From Ianthella basta (taxonomy: Eukaryota; Porifera; Demospongiae; Verongiida; Ianthellidae), in the NCBI GenBank assembly GCA_964019415.1, contig OZ025868.1, positions 14,150,491 to 14,214,490 on the forward strand: a DNA stretch of 64,000 nt, in the 5' to 3' direction. The notes beneath the pieces were generated by a model. The model saw only the letters and a program-made list of their open reading frames with translations. It did no database searches and was not told the origin of the DNA. Both the position numbers and the translations under genes were made by a program. Below are positions 26,508-40,100 of the stretch, in pieces; the stretch's first letter is position 1, and each line of letters starts with the position of its first letter.

Positions 26508-28300
26508 GGACAATGGAGTATGATTGTTACATTTAGGGATATTTTCAGCAACTCTGAAATGGAAGGATTGGTTAGCATTTGTGCATTGTTTTCCAGGGTA
26601 CATTCATTCTGGAAACAATAGCTGTTGCAACTAGCGGCCTGTTGGGTTGCAAAAACTATTACATGGCTATAGCTTGAGTTGATAATGTTATGCAGAAAGA
26701 TGAGTGAAAAGTGCACAAAACGTTCAGTGGCTCAGAGCAATTGCAATTGCATAGGCTATAGTCTCTATGCAGTCATAACCATGAAATTATAAATAACTAA
26801 TGACAAATCTTGCACACTGTTCTGCATGCATATTACAATATTTTATTTGACATGATTGACACAGTGGATGAATTGTGCATTCTGAAATGGACGCCAACTG
26901 TATTAAATGTTTATGGAAGTACTTGAAGTGAAGAAGGTTTTCCTAGCACTATGTGACACTCAGATTTGAGCTTTCCCTGGAAACTGGAACAAGCAAATGA
27001 AGGCACGTTTTAGAGTCATTCAATTGATTTGGTCATTATTTTGAACTTAAAGGAAATCCTCACACGTGTACATGTGTGTAATATGTCTAAGAACTATTGA
27101 CACTGTAGCAGAGATGATTATCATGTAAGACAATTTCTTCCATGAAATTACTGAAATTGACTAAATGGAGGAGATGTCGTGATCTGGGTTACATGTGAGT
27201 CTACCAGACTGTGTGGCTAGCTATGCAGTATTAGTAAAATATATTCCAATTCTGCTTTAATTTTTTATGATGCAAACTTTCAGTGCGGCTATAGCCAATG
27301 TCAGCAGGAGCCCTTTTAGTTACATTGATTTGATGCAAGATCAACAGCTGATCCCCATAGGATTATGGAGTCAGTGTAATTAACAACTTTGAGGGTTTGA
27401 AAGGTTAATTGGTGGAAAGTGTGTATGCGCATACATCTCTGGGGTTTGATGTATACATATGTATATACCTTGGCTACGCCTGGGCACCTTTGTGCTCCTG
27501 TGCCACATGACCGGACATTGCTCACACATTGTTCAATACGACATTTTGATGCAGTGTTAGCATGGTAGTCAGCTCTTGGCACCAAGCCATCATGCAGAGG
27601 TCTATTTTGTGCGGTGGAACGGTTGAAATATAGCTAACTTGCTATAGCTATAACTATGTACTTTGGAGACAGGGAGGCTTCAAGGGCTACAGGGTAGCTA
27701 GATGGGACGAGATTTAAAGGAAGAAAGAGTTGGTCTGAGAGGGAGAGTGGGTGGTCCTAAATGACTCACTTACCACATTGCTCCATTACTTTCAGGCCCA
27801 AAGGTGCTAGCTAGTGATGCATGCACTTGACATTAATGTGCAGCTATCTGCTCGATGCTTCTCTACTCTGAAATTTTGCATGATATGTACGAGTAATCTG
27901 TGCATGTAGATATACAATAAGTACTCCCTTGAATGACACTATACTCTTATGCCCACCCCACCTCTTGCATTTTGCCTTGGCGCACCATGAACGTGGGCGC
28001 TTACCTGCAGTACTATAGTTTGTTGTAACGAATGCGCCAGCGCCCATACGCGTATCTACGCAAACCAAAATGGCAATGGACCACTGGCATGAGAAGGTAT
28101 TGCGTGCGCCAGGAAGAATACCGGCTCTTGTTCAGCCACAAACCTAGGCTAGCTTGTAGTAACCACCCTGTGCCTATCAGTGGCCACGTGGCGATATCAA
28201 GCGCTAGCAATTTCTTACCGCAACTTGCAGTTGTTTCAGTCGAAGAGGCTGTTTCGCACGGATATAGCTAGCTGCACAGGTTAGAAAACGGATATCCGAA
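26508..28300. other. Spacer between units A' and B'
   Basis: No exon is seen. This is the 3' flank of A' followed by the 5' region of B', parallel to 6086-7900. The leader exon of B' ends at donor 28390 (gtatac, not gtacgt). Confidence 0.55.
28185..28190. promoter_or_regulatory. E-box CACGTG upstream of unit B'
   Basis: The same conserved site as upstream of A', 285 bp before the B' signal exon. The matching site in unit B is CACTTG. Confidence 0.4.
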
Positions 28301-28474
28301 TAAGAAAGGGTCGTTTCCTGCTGAAAGAGACGAAGTCAAAGCGATTGGATTCTTTGCGTGAGCGCGTAGTTGAGGCCTAGAGGGTACAGGTATACGTATC
28401 CAGCTACTGTGAAACTGTGTTCTTGGTGACGGCTAAGACGGCGGATTTGTCCACTAATGTGTACACTTCTACAG

Positions 28475-30254
28475 ATGATGTTGCTCCTTGTTCACACTAC
28501 ACTTGTAGTGTACGTAGCCTGTATTCAAGTGGTGGCTGCGGACTCAGGTTGGTAGTTATTACTCTCTTTATATAGCTAGCTAGCCTAAAAGCATCAGGTT
28601 TTATAGTTACTACTATATAACACTGTTTAACTAAGTGTCTCTTCATGTGTTTAATTGTTCAAACACTTAGCTCAGTACTGTTTACTGGTAACATGAAGTT
28701 TACTGTATTTGTTAGTCCTTCCTGCTTCATGTTAACATACTTTATTGTACATTGGAATATATAATTTAAATACATGTTGTCCTTTCTCAGTCACTCTTAT
28801 ACTAGCTCTATCAGGAGATGCTGTACCAACAGATACACCTGGTGAATATGTTGTACCAGAGAGGGGCACTGTTACATTCACTTGTAACAGTAGTGATGTA
28901 GCTCCAACATGGAAAGTAGACTTGAAAGCATTGGGTAACTCTACAGATTTCAGTAACACTAAGATACTACTGCCACGGCTACAAAATGCGGACTCATCAG
29001 ATATTGGCTCTTTTCCCAACCCAACGAGCTTCACTGTTCACAACATTCCAACAGAGAGCAATGGATCATATGTGGAATGTACTGCCCAAGGCCGTGCCAA
29101 TTCCACTGCAATAATCTTTGTAGAAGGTGAGAACTTGTATCGGCCAGTATTGTGTGCTTGCAATTGGCAGTTTTGTGACAGCATAATACTCTCTAATTTG
29201 CTACCATGGCGTGTTTATATGTAATTGTGAGAAGCCACTACTACATAAAACAAGACCTGTATCTCCAGCTCATGAAAGTCAAGAGAACCTGAATGTATAG
29301 TGTAATCCCTGCACGCAGGATACACGTTATAATTTACTGAACTGCATGATAGCTTTGTCATAGTATGCTCTGAGATATCAGCGGGGGGATCCTTTCACAA
29401 AGGCTGCACATATGTATCAATTGCAATTATTGTTTATTGATGCTGGATGCTATTCATATCCAATTTCATAAGCACAGATCAATTACAAATGTAGTATTGT
29501 CAATAACTGATTGTATATGTGGTGCTATTTTCTCTTCTCTGTAGGCTCCCCAAATTGTCCCAGTATTCAGCCAAATTTTGCTAAGGTGGACTCATTATCT
29601 GTTTTAGTACAGCAATCACACAAGACATGGTTTAAAGTGTATTACAATGTTGAGGTTACTTCAACTAACATGTCAATAGTCACGCTGCACAATTCAACTA
29701 TAACAAGTGATGGTTTTGTCAAAGTAAAGTCACTTCAGCCTGACACAGTCTACAATATCGCAGTCACTCCATGTAATATGGCCGGATGCAACGAGTCATG
29801 TGACATGTATTCAGTGCAAACAAATGCAGTACCTACAGGAGATGGTGTGTATGGCATGCAAAGTCATGGAGTTGTGGTGGTAATCGTACATAGCGTGACA
29901 TAGTGCATACCTATACCCGTGACATTGAGAACTCCTCACATCATCAATCATCCTTCACCTGCATGTATCTCATTCTGTTATTGTTAGTGCTAGACCCTGG
30001 AAGTGGTGCTGTTGGGGATCCATTTCTCACTATTGGACTACCCATTATTGTTGTGGCAGTACTGGCAATACTCACTGTGCTGGCAACAATAATACTACTG
30101 ACACGTTTCTACAGAAGGTTAGTTTACTATGATATTTCTTATGGTTGTACTCATGTTGTGTTTGGGGTACTTTTATACTATCCTCCCATTCACAAGTAAT
30201 GGTGGATTTCTCTTCACTTCCACCTTCAGGAGAAGATTGAATGGGAAACAGAAG
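28475..30254 (+). pseudogene. Receptor unit B': intact ectodomain and TM helix, cytoplasmic tail disrupted
   Basis: Exons: signal 28475-28547, Ig 28791-29126 (one codon longer than other copies), FN3 29545-29844 (donor gtgtgt), membrane 29988-30117, juxtamembrane 30230-30254. All are open and in phase, so a protein of about 287 aa with signal peptide, Ig, FN3, helix and basic anchor could be made. Downstream, an inverted receptor fragment and a SAR1-like gene interrupt the tail. The first tyrosine-repeat exon is decayed (31793-31845) and the NPxY exon (33635-33854) has a 7 bp insertion. Unless splicing finds another tail, this copy would be a tailless receptor. It is labelled a pseudogene for the tail, but the ectodomain looks maintained. 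Confidence 0.65.
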
Positions 30255-30273
30255 GTGAGTAACCTTGTGCATA

Positions 30274-30281
30274 AGTGTGTG

Positions 30282-30330
<49 letters not shown>

Positions 30331-30374
30331 ATGTGTGTGCGTGTGGGTGGGTGTGTGGGTGTGTGGGTGGGTGT
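30274..30374. repeat. TG-rich microsatellite, interrupted
   Basis: TG repeats with GGG interruptions follow the juxtamembrane donor of B' and abut the inverted Ig fragment. Confidence 0.9.
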
Positions 30375-30378
30375 GAAA

Positions 30379-31030
30379 CTTGCATACTATCAACAAATCC
30401 AGTTGCGTTACCTAGGCCTTTCAAGTCTACTCTCCAAAATGGAAAAACATTCTGCGTGCTGGTACAAGTGAATGTAACATCCTATTTCTCTGGTACAATG
30501 TATACACCAGGAATATCAATTGGTACAGCTTCACTCGATACATCTAGAGTTACTGACAAGGGCAAACAAGCATTCAAGTTCATAATGGCAATAAATTCGT
30601 AATACAAACCCTTAAACACACATTTAAAATGTGTCGTAAACAGCTTACTACTAGTATATAGTAGGCAGTATGGAAAGGCTTAGAGATTATAATGTTCTAA
30701 GACAAACGTTAGCTAGTTGTAGCTACAGACTACTAACCCGAGTCCAAAGCCACAACGTGAATCCAGGCACCATATGACACAAGTACAGTGTAAACAGTAT
30801 GGAGCAGCATTATCTGTAGAAATGAATAAAGGATTCGATTTGGTTACTTCATTGTCTAAGCCACTGCCCAAGTAGCTACAATTGTAGCTATATCTATGTA
30901 GCTAGCTACTATCTACGTACCTGCTTGCGAACTTAAGTTCGGTGTATGTTGAAGAGTTCGGGCTAACCTATCGCTCTGGTCCGCCTGCGGTAACGGATGT
31001 CCATGATACTCGGACTTCCTGCTTCCTATA
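30379..31030 (-). pseudogene. Receptor unit X: inverted leader, signal and Ig exons
   Basis: On the minus strand, a leader-like exon ends at a gtacgt donor (exon edge 30921). It is followed by a signal exon at 30810-30738, exactly 73 nt and open (24 codons plus one base, starting MLLHTVYTVL and ending VALDS), with CTACAG before it. Next is an Ig exon from 30552 to about 30379 with an AG acceptor, VPIDIPG, VTFTC and a core Trp. A TAG stands just before the VTFTC strand, and the exon is cut off at the TG repeat. The upstream part (30900-31240) is the reverse complement of 49930-50280, the 5' region of unit F. So this is an inverted 5' gene half, more diverged from A/B than they are from each other. 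Confidence 0.7.
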
Positions 31031-31543
31031 TTTAAACTCTGTAGCTGTGCAAATTATACCAGCTACGCAGCTCAGCTGCTTCTAGTTTAATGGCTAGCTA
31101 GCTACCACAAGAAATTGCTAGCGTATAATGAAGTGCAAACTAAAAACAGCTACAGAAATGTGCAGAGTAGCAATCCAGGGTTGGGGGTTAGCTAGAGAAG
31201 GACATGTGCATCTTCCGGCAATCTACCTTCGAACGTAGTTGATGTCCGAATAGAGGCCCGCGGGCCTTTATTTCTTTCAAGAGGTTGGACTCGGTCTCTA
31301 TTCGAGCCAGGCTTCTATTCCAGCCCAGGCCCTCTATAAATGCTAGCCAATTAAGACTCATAAATTGTACGATAATTATACGTTCAAACTCATTTTAGTA
31401 GGCATAGTAATCTTGGTCACCGCTAATGAAAATATCTATCTTACACACATTCATGCATCGATAGTTTCTTTTGTATGGAACATGTAGCTAAGATTCTTGT
31501 AGTGTTGCATCACCGCGCAGATTTAGGCCTAGCTGTGTTCCTA

Positions 31544-31547
<4 letters not shown>

Positions 31548-31580
<33 letters not shown>
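31548..31580. repeat. (TG)n microsatellite
   Basis: TG run that, with its 3' flank (31580-31790), matches the intron before the first tyrosine-repeat exon in A and G. Confidence 0.9.
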
Positions 31581-31582
<2 letters not shown>

Positions 31583-31792
31583 AAGCACATGAATTTGTGT
31601 TACTAAAAGTAATCAGGTAATAGCACTTGGAAAAGAAGCATGGAATTATGGTGTTTCAAGATGGAGCAGCATCCCCATGCATTGTTTATAATACTAGTTT
31701 ATTTCCCTGAATTGCTCTCAAAATGTAGATAAATGCGCCATCTTGATGATTGTGCTATAGTTTTGTTTAGCTATAATTATACATTTCAGAAT

Positions 31793-31845
31793 GGAATGGA
31801 AGCAGAAATCAAAATAGCGAAGGGTGTCACCATGCACGCAGGCCG
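31793..31845 (+). pseudogene. Decayed first tyrosine-repeat exon of unit B'
   Basis: After an ATTTCAG acceptor the sequence starts AATGGA and GGAAGCAGA like the exons at 4048 and 56164. It then loses similarity, with no SAYDDIL. It marks where the B' tail once began. Confidence 0.5.
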
Positions 31846-31959
31846 CAGTTTGTACAGTAACCATCTAGTTCACCTTAAATATGTTTCGATGTCACGGGTC
31901 CTTGCCAGCTGAATGAAAGTTCTCTTAGCTGATGAAGACCTTTCAGTCACTCCTTGCTT

Positions 31960-33580
31960 CATGCTGCTTTCTTCGATCTGTGAGGCTAGAAGAGTGCACA
32001 ATGCCCTGAATGGAATGTAGTACACATACAAATGCTGAGAATTCAACTTTCACCTTTCCTGAACCACATTATTACTTCCGGGCAAAGTCGTACCAAGCTG
32101 GTGAAGTCACATGACCGCAGGCTCTTATCTATATAAGCTGCAAGACACTCAGGTATAATTTACTAATGCAGCTGTGAACCCTTTGTGGTTCTATTACAGT
32201 CGCAAACACAGCTGTTTTGCCCTGTAGATTGTTTACTAAAATCTGCTCACATAGTTTGTAATCTATAATAGATATATCTATTCATTAATTCTATTTCCCA
32301 TTATTGTGCTTCTGCTAGATTGGTCTTTGCGACTGGTTGTCTCGCATCCTCCAATACCTCAAGCCGTGGCAAAAGGGCTGCAGAAAGACATTACTGCTAT
32401 GTGGTCTTGACAATACCTGTAAAACCAGTCTCCTTCAGATGCTGAGAGATGATCCATTGGGTCAGGAGCCTCCAAGCCTATTTACCATGAAAGAAGAATT
32501 CGATATTGGTGGATACACATACACCTTCCATGTTGATGCCTTGTACATATAAGACATGTGATGCTCATGATTTATTGTCCATCAAATTTTGTTGCTATAA
32601 TAGTAGTCTGTTGTGGTTAAACGTAATTTCTTGTACTTGACATAGTCAGGCATGATGTGATTGCTACCAAACAGGTTGAAGGTTTCTATTACTTTTACCA
32701 TCTTGGACCGATTATTGATCATACACAAATCTTGTGTCATTTTGAAGCTGTAGTATACCATAAAAACTCAAATAACTGTAATGGTACCGGTCTTACAACC
32801 TCCCTCCTTTCCTTACTAGCCAACATTGCCTTCAAACTCATTGACATTGGAGGATACCGTACAATTCACAGGGTATTGAAGGACTACTATCCAGCTGTGG
32901 ATGCCACTGTTTTCGTGATCAATGCAAATGATAGGGAACACTTTAAAGAATCAGCTGTGGAGCTAGCTGGCCTTTTGGCTGAGGATCAACTTGGACATGT
33001 ACCTGTGCTCATCCTGGGTATTTAGACTCACGACATCCCCGGTGCTGCTAGTGAAGATGAAATGCGGCAAGTGTTTGGATTGCACGATGTGACTACTGGA
33101 AAGGGAATTGTCCCAAAGAGGGATCTTCAGTGCAGGCCTGTTGAGCTCTTCATGTGTTCGGTGCCAAATCATGAAGGCCTTGGCAATGGCTTCAAGTGGT
33201 TAGCTCAGTACCTGGACTAACCATGCTGTGTAGCTATAGCTCAACTCAAGTTGACATGGCTGCAGCTAGCATGCACGGATATCTTACAGTATTATTAATT
33301 TTGCCCAGCTGATCTACCGAATGTGGACTGCAAGATTTGGCTGACTCAGCTTGATTGTTTATGTGAAGAATCTCTATTATTGCATGTGATTACACTTGAA
33401 AGTGCCTCATTGGGTTTGTACCGTATAGTGCTGTTTTGCACATGTGCACTCTAATAGCGCTGCAACATTATAATGGCTGTTAACTAGACCCAAATGTGGA
33501 GACATGTATGTAGTGTGAGACAAAGGACTCAGGTCTGCATGACCAATGCATATGCATGAGACTGACATGCACCAGATTGT
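31960..33580. repeat. SAR1-like duplication, copy 1
   Basis: This block (promoter, two exons, 3' flank) is repeated in direct orientation at 47826-49440. The 3' flanks continue in both copies into the intron that precedes the receptor NPxY exon. Confidence 0.8.
32319..33220 (+). pseudogene. SAR1-like small GTPase, copy 1 (start lost, nonsense)
   Basis: Exon 1 (32319 to about 32545) encodes DWLSRILQYLKPW, CGLDNTCKTSLLQML and EFDIGGYTYT. Exon 2 (32820-33220) encodes KLIDIGGYRTIHRVLKDYYP, VFVINANDREHF, LGHVPVLILG, TTGKGIVP, VELFMCSV and GFKWLAQYLD. The order and spacing match SAR1, the GTPase that starts COPII coat assembly at the ER. Three defects: the start codon position reads ATT, not ATG; TAG at 33023-33025 interrupts exon 2 at the place of the NKxD guanine-binding motif; and the P-loop glycine is Cys. 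A TATATAAG at 32130-32137 could be a TATA box. The gene lies within the tail region of receptor B'. Confidence 0.8.
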
Positions 33581-33634
33581 GGGTAAATTTTGCATTGTAA
33601 TTGCTATAATCCTATAATATAGTTTGTGATGCAG

Positions 33635-33854
33635 AGTATGAGTGTGGATATAGTAAAATTATAATGCTGAGCAAGCGTCCTCCCAACTGCGTCTTTATGA
33701 GGATAAGTCAACAACTGAGCCACAGAATAAAGAGCATGGTGGGGGTGTGACCAGCAGTGATGTTGTAATAGAGGAGAACCCTGCATATCAAGCACTGGAG
33801 ACTGCAGCTGCAGATCTCGAGACAGGAACAATAAAGTCTGATTTTTATATTTAG
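33635..33854 (+). pseudogene. NPxY tail exon remnant of unit B'
   Basis: After a GATGCAG acceptor the exon reads SMSVDIV, then has a 7-base insertion relative to the exons of F and H. It then reads STTEPQN, SSDVVIEENPAYQAL and a TAG in a shifted frame. Its similarity is to the F/H tails rather than A'. Confidence 0.7.
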
Positions 33855-33869
33855 AGGGTACGTACATTC

Positions 33870-36660
<2,791 letters not shown>

Positions 36661-36662
36661 GC

Positions 36663-36818
36663 AAAATGGCTTGAAGGGTCTAGATCATCTCTCAGCATTT
36701 GAAGGAGACTGGTCTTACTGGAGTTGTCAAGACCACATAGCAGTAACATCTTACTGCAGCCCTTTTGCCACGGCTTGAGGTATTGGAGGATGCGAGAAAA
36801 CCAGTCCCAAAGATCCAT
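36663..36818 (-). pseudogene. Truncated inverted SAR1-like exon 1
   Basis: On the minus strand this is the first 52 codons of the SAR1-like gene, with ATG at 36818-36816. It is essentially identical to 48146-48301 and then stops abruptly at 36663, where spacer sequence begins. It forms the outer end of the left arm of the large inverted repeat. Its promoter now lies beyond the LTR element, from 41304 on. Confidence 0.85.
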
Positions 36819-36899
36819 CTAGCAGAAACACAATAACGTACAGGAAATAGTATTAATGGATAGGTATAACTATCTATTATGCAGATTGCAAACTATGTG

Positions 36900-36904
36900 A
36901 GCAC
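36900..36904. repeat. Target-site duplication AGCAC (left)
   Basis: AGCAC directly precedes the LTR start, and its partner is at 41304-41308. The uninserted site is seen once in the other arm (48060-48064, as GTGCT). Confidence 0.9.
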
Positions 36905-37163
36905 TGTAGTGCTCGTGTACGGATGGTTCGATCACGGACTGGACACTCGTGAACAACAATATTATTCAGCAACTCAACCGTACAGAACAATAGGACAATA
37001 AGCACGTGTAGTCACATACATAGTAACAGTTAACACATTACACCAACCATAATAGGTAGCCATGCTAAGTACAGTAACATAGTACTAAAGATAGAACACA
37101 CTTAATAAACACCTAAAGACTACAGACTGTCACTGCAGTACTGTAAGTCAATCAGATACCACA
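36905..37163 (-). repeat. 3' LTR (259 bp)
   Basis: Seen on the + strand it begins TGTAGTGCTC and ends GATACCACA. It looks identical to the copy at 41045-41303. The last 16 nt of the gag-pol frame, including its stop codon, lie inside it. Confidence 0.95.
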
Positions 37164-40100
37164 TCTCCCTTTCTCCAGTAAGTCAACCGGGGAGGTGGAC
37201 CGACACGCGTTCCGGTTTGCGACCGGGTAGTGACACGATCACGTCCAGAGTCATGTTCTGACTGTGTCACATTCTCTGAGTTGTCAACAGCAGGACGAGG
37301 TGTGATATGGAACTGATTCCTGCGGACCACTCCAGAGGGTGTCTGGATGGTGTAGGACCTTGGTGTGTTAGCTGGTCCAATGACACGTCCTGGGTCAGTT
37401 CGATCTTGGGTATGTACCCATACTGTTTCTTCTGGTGGCAATGACTCTTGAGAACGGACTCGATGGTGATGATCGTAATCAGTCTTCTGGCGTTCTTTCA
37501 GCTCTCGGTCCTTCTTTCGGAACACTGGTAGATAGGACCATTCTGGGATGAAGGTGCTAGGGTGCTGAGGGATCTCGCTCCGGATCTTCCTCCCCATCAG
37601 CAATTCAGCTGGGCTGTACCCACACCAGGGTAATGGCGTACTCCTGTAGGCCAGCAATGCTGAATACGGGTCTGATGACTTTGAGAGAAGGCTCTTGACA
37701 GTCCTGACCATCCTCTCTGCCAGACCATTACTCTGAGGGTAACGTGGGCTGCTCGTTGTGTGTGTGAAGTTGTACTCACAGCTGAATTTGGCGAATTCCT
37801 GTGAGCTGTACTGCGGCCCATTGTCGCTTACCACTGTGGCAGGTATGCCATGGCGAGAGAAAATGGCTTTGAGAGCCTTGATGACGCTGGCAGAAGTTGT
37901 GGTGGATAGGGTTTGGACTTCCACGTATCGAGAGAAGTAGTCCACCACGAGCAGATACGTCTTGCCATCCATCTCGAAGAGATCAGATGCTACCTTCTCC
38001 CATGGATGTTGGGGTAGGGGTGTACAGATAAGTGGTTGGCGAGGGGCTTGTGCTGCCTTACTGCATTCAGGACACTTGTGGATGAGGTTCTCCAGCTGTT
38101 GCTTGACTCCTGGCCACCAGACTGCAGAAGTGACTCGCAGTGAGCACTTAGTGATCCCCTGATGTCCACTGTGGATCTTCTGCAAGGTCTGCTTTTGAAG
38201 ACTTTGGGGAACGACGATGCGATGGCCACGTAGGAGAAGGTCGTCGTTAAGAGTCAGTTCTCCACGTACAGGCCAATATGGTTGTAGCTTCTCAGGTACT
38301 TGGTGTTTGTGCTTTGGCCATCCATTCTGACAGAGTTGAATGAGGTCTGCACAAACTGAGTCTGTGAGTTGTGCAGTACGGTACTCCTGTAAACGGTCTG
38401 TGCTGGCTGGCAAGGCAGACACAACAGTGTGGACAAACTGCTCGATGTGCTCAGTCTGAGGGTCTCCAGATGCAGATAGTGGTGCACGGGACAATGCATC
38501 AGCAGTGTAAAGTTCCTTGCCAGGCACATGGCAGATGGTGTAACTGAAACGCATCAGTCGTAGGCGAAAGCGGAGAATCCTGGGTGGCAGACAATCCAGA
38601 TGGGTCGTTCCAAGCAATGGGACGAGGGGCTTGTGGTCTGTCTCCAACTGGATCGTTTTGCCCAGGACATAGTCTTCAAACTTCTCACATGCCCAGACCA
38701 AGGCCAGAGCTTCTTTCTCGATTTGAGAATACCTGCGTTCTGTCTCAGTCATAGACTTGGACGCGTAGGCAACAGGCTTCCAAGCTTCATCATGGCGTTG
38801 GAGGAGAACGGCTCCCAGGCCATATGCGGACGCATCAGCGGTGATCTTGGTGGGTGCATCCTGGTCGTAAAGGGCTAGAGTGGTGGGGTGGGCCAACTCT
38901 GCTTTGACTGCTTCGAAGGCTTCATCTTGGGCAGGTCCCCAGAGCCAGGCGCGTTTGCTGCCAAGGAGCTCTCGAAGGGGCTGTGACAGTTCAGCAATCT
39001 TGGGTGAAAATTTGCCCAGTTGGTTGGTCATCCCCATGAAGCGACGTAGTTCCGTCTGTGAGCAGGGCTTGTCCATAGAAAGAATGGCCTCAGTTTTTTG
39101 GGGATCTGGCGAAATGCCCTTTTGGTTGATGACATGTCCAAGGAAATGGATCTCAGTCTTGTTGAATTCACACTTGTCAGCATTTAGTGTGAGGCCTGCT
39201 GCTTGAATCTTTGTCAATGCAGCTTTCAAACGGCTATCATGCTCCTGTTGAGTGTGGCCAAAAATCAGGACATCATCCATGTGGCAGAGTGCTCCATTCT
39301 GACCAGCAAGGATCTGACTCATACGGCGTTGAAAGTGCTCCGGTGCACTGCTGATCCCGAAGGGTAGCTTGTTGAAAGCGTACCTCCCAAATGGAGTGAT
39401 GAATGTGGTGAGGCTGCGCGACTCTTCTGACAGAGGGATCTGCCAGAAGCCACTGTTGGCATCTAGCTTGCTGAAGGTAGTGGCTCCAGCTAGCTGAGCT
39501 AGTGTTACATCAACTTTTGGCAATGGATGAACTTCGCGGAGCACGCTCTCGTTCAGCTGGCGGTAATCTACGCAGATTCTGAGGGCACCTGATGCTTTTG
39601 GGACCACCACCATCCCAGCACACCATTGTGTGGGCTCCTCCACAGGTGAAATGACACCAAGGGATTGCATGCGGGACAGTTCATTCTGGACCTTCTTCCT
39701 CAGGGGAATTGGAACATTACGTGGGGTGTAAAGAGCAAATGGTTTTGCATCAGGTTTCAGCTGAATGACATAGCTGTCACCCTTGAGTGTTCCTAGGCCA
39801 GTGAAGAGTGAGGGGTATTGGTGGGGGATGGGGGTCTGGTCTGTGATAGGCTTAGAGACAGTGTCGACCTGGATTAACACATGCAGGGCCCGGATAGCAG
39901 GTAAGCCTAACAGGTTGTGTTTCACCTTCTGCAAGATGAAAATAGCTTGTGTGCATTGCTTGTCTTGATAGGCTAACCTGACTGTCGTCTCACCAAGAAC
40001 TTCCAGGGGGCTTTGATCTGGTCCGTACAGCTTCTTGGTGGGTGGTTGCAGTGCTTCCAATCCTAGGGCCTTGCTGACGTCCTCGGAAATGACTGTCACC

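Larger units (their letters stand above)
18416..30255. repeat. Segmental duplication, copy 2 (units A' and B')
   Basis: Second copy of the block at 1-9760, in direct orientation, with the same gene order and spacers. It differs by the LINE insertion 23022-25187, loss of about 150 bp near 18565 and many small changes. The two copies diverge after the juxtamembrane exons of B and B'. Confidence 0.8.
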
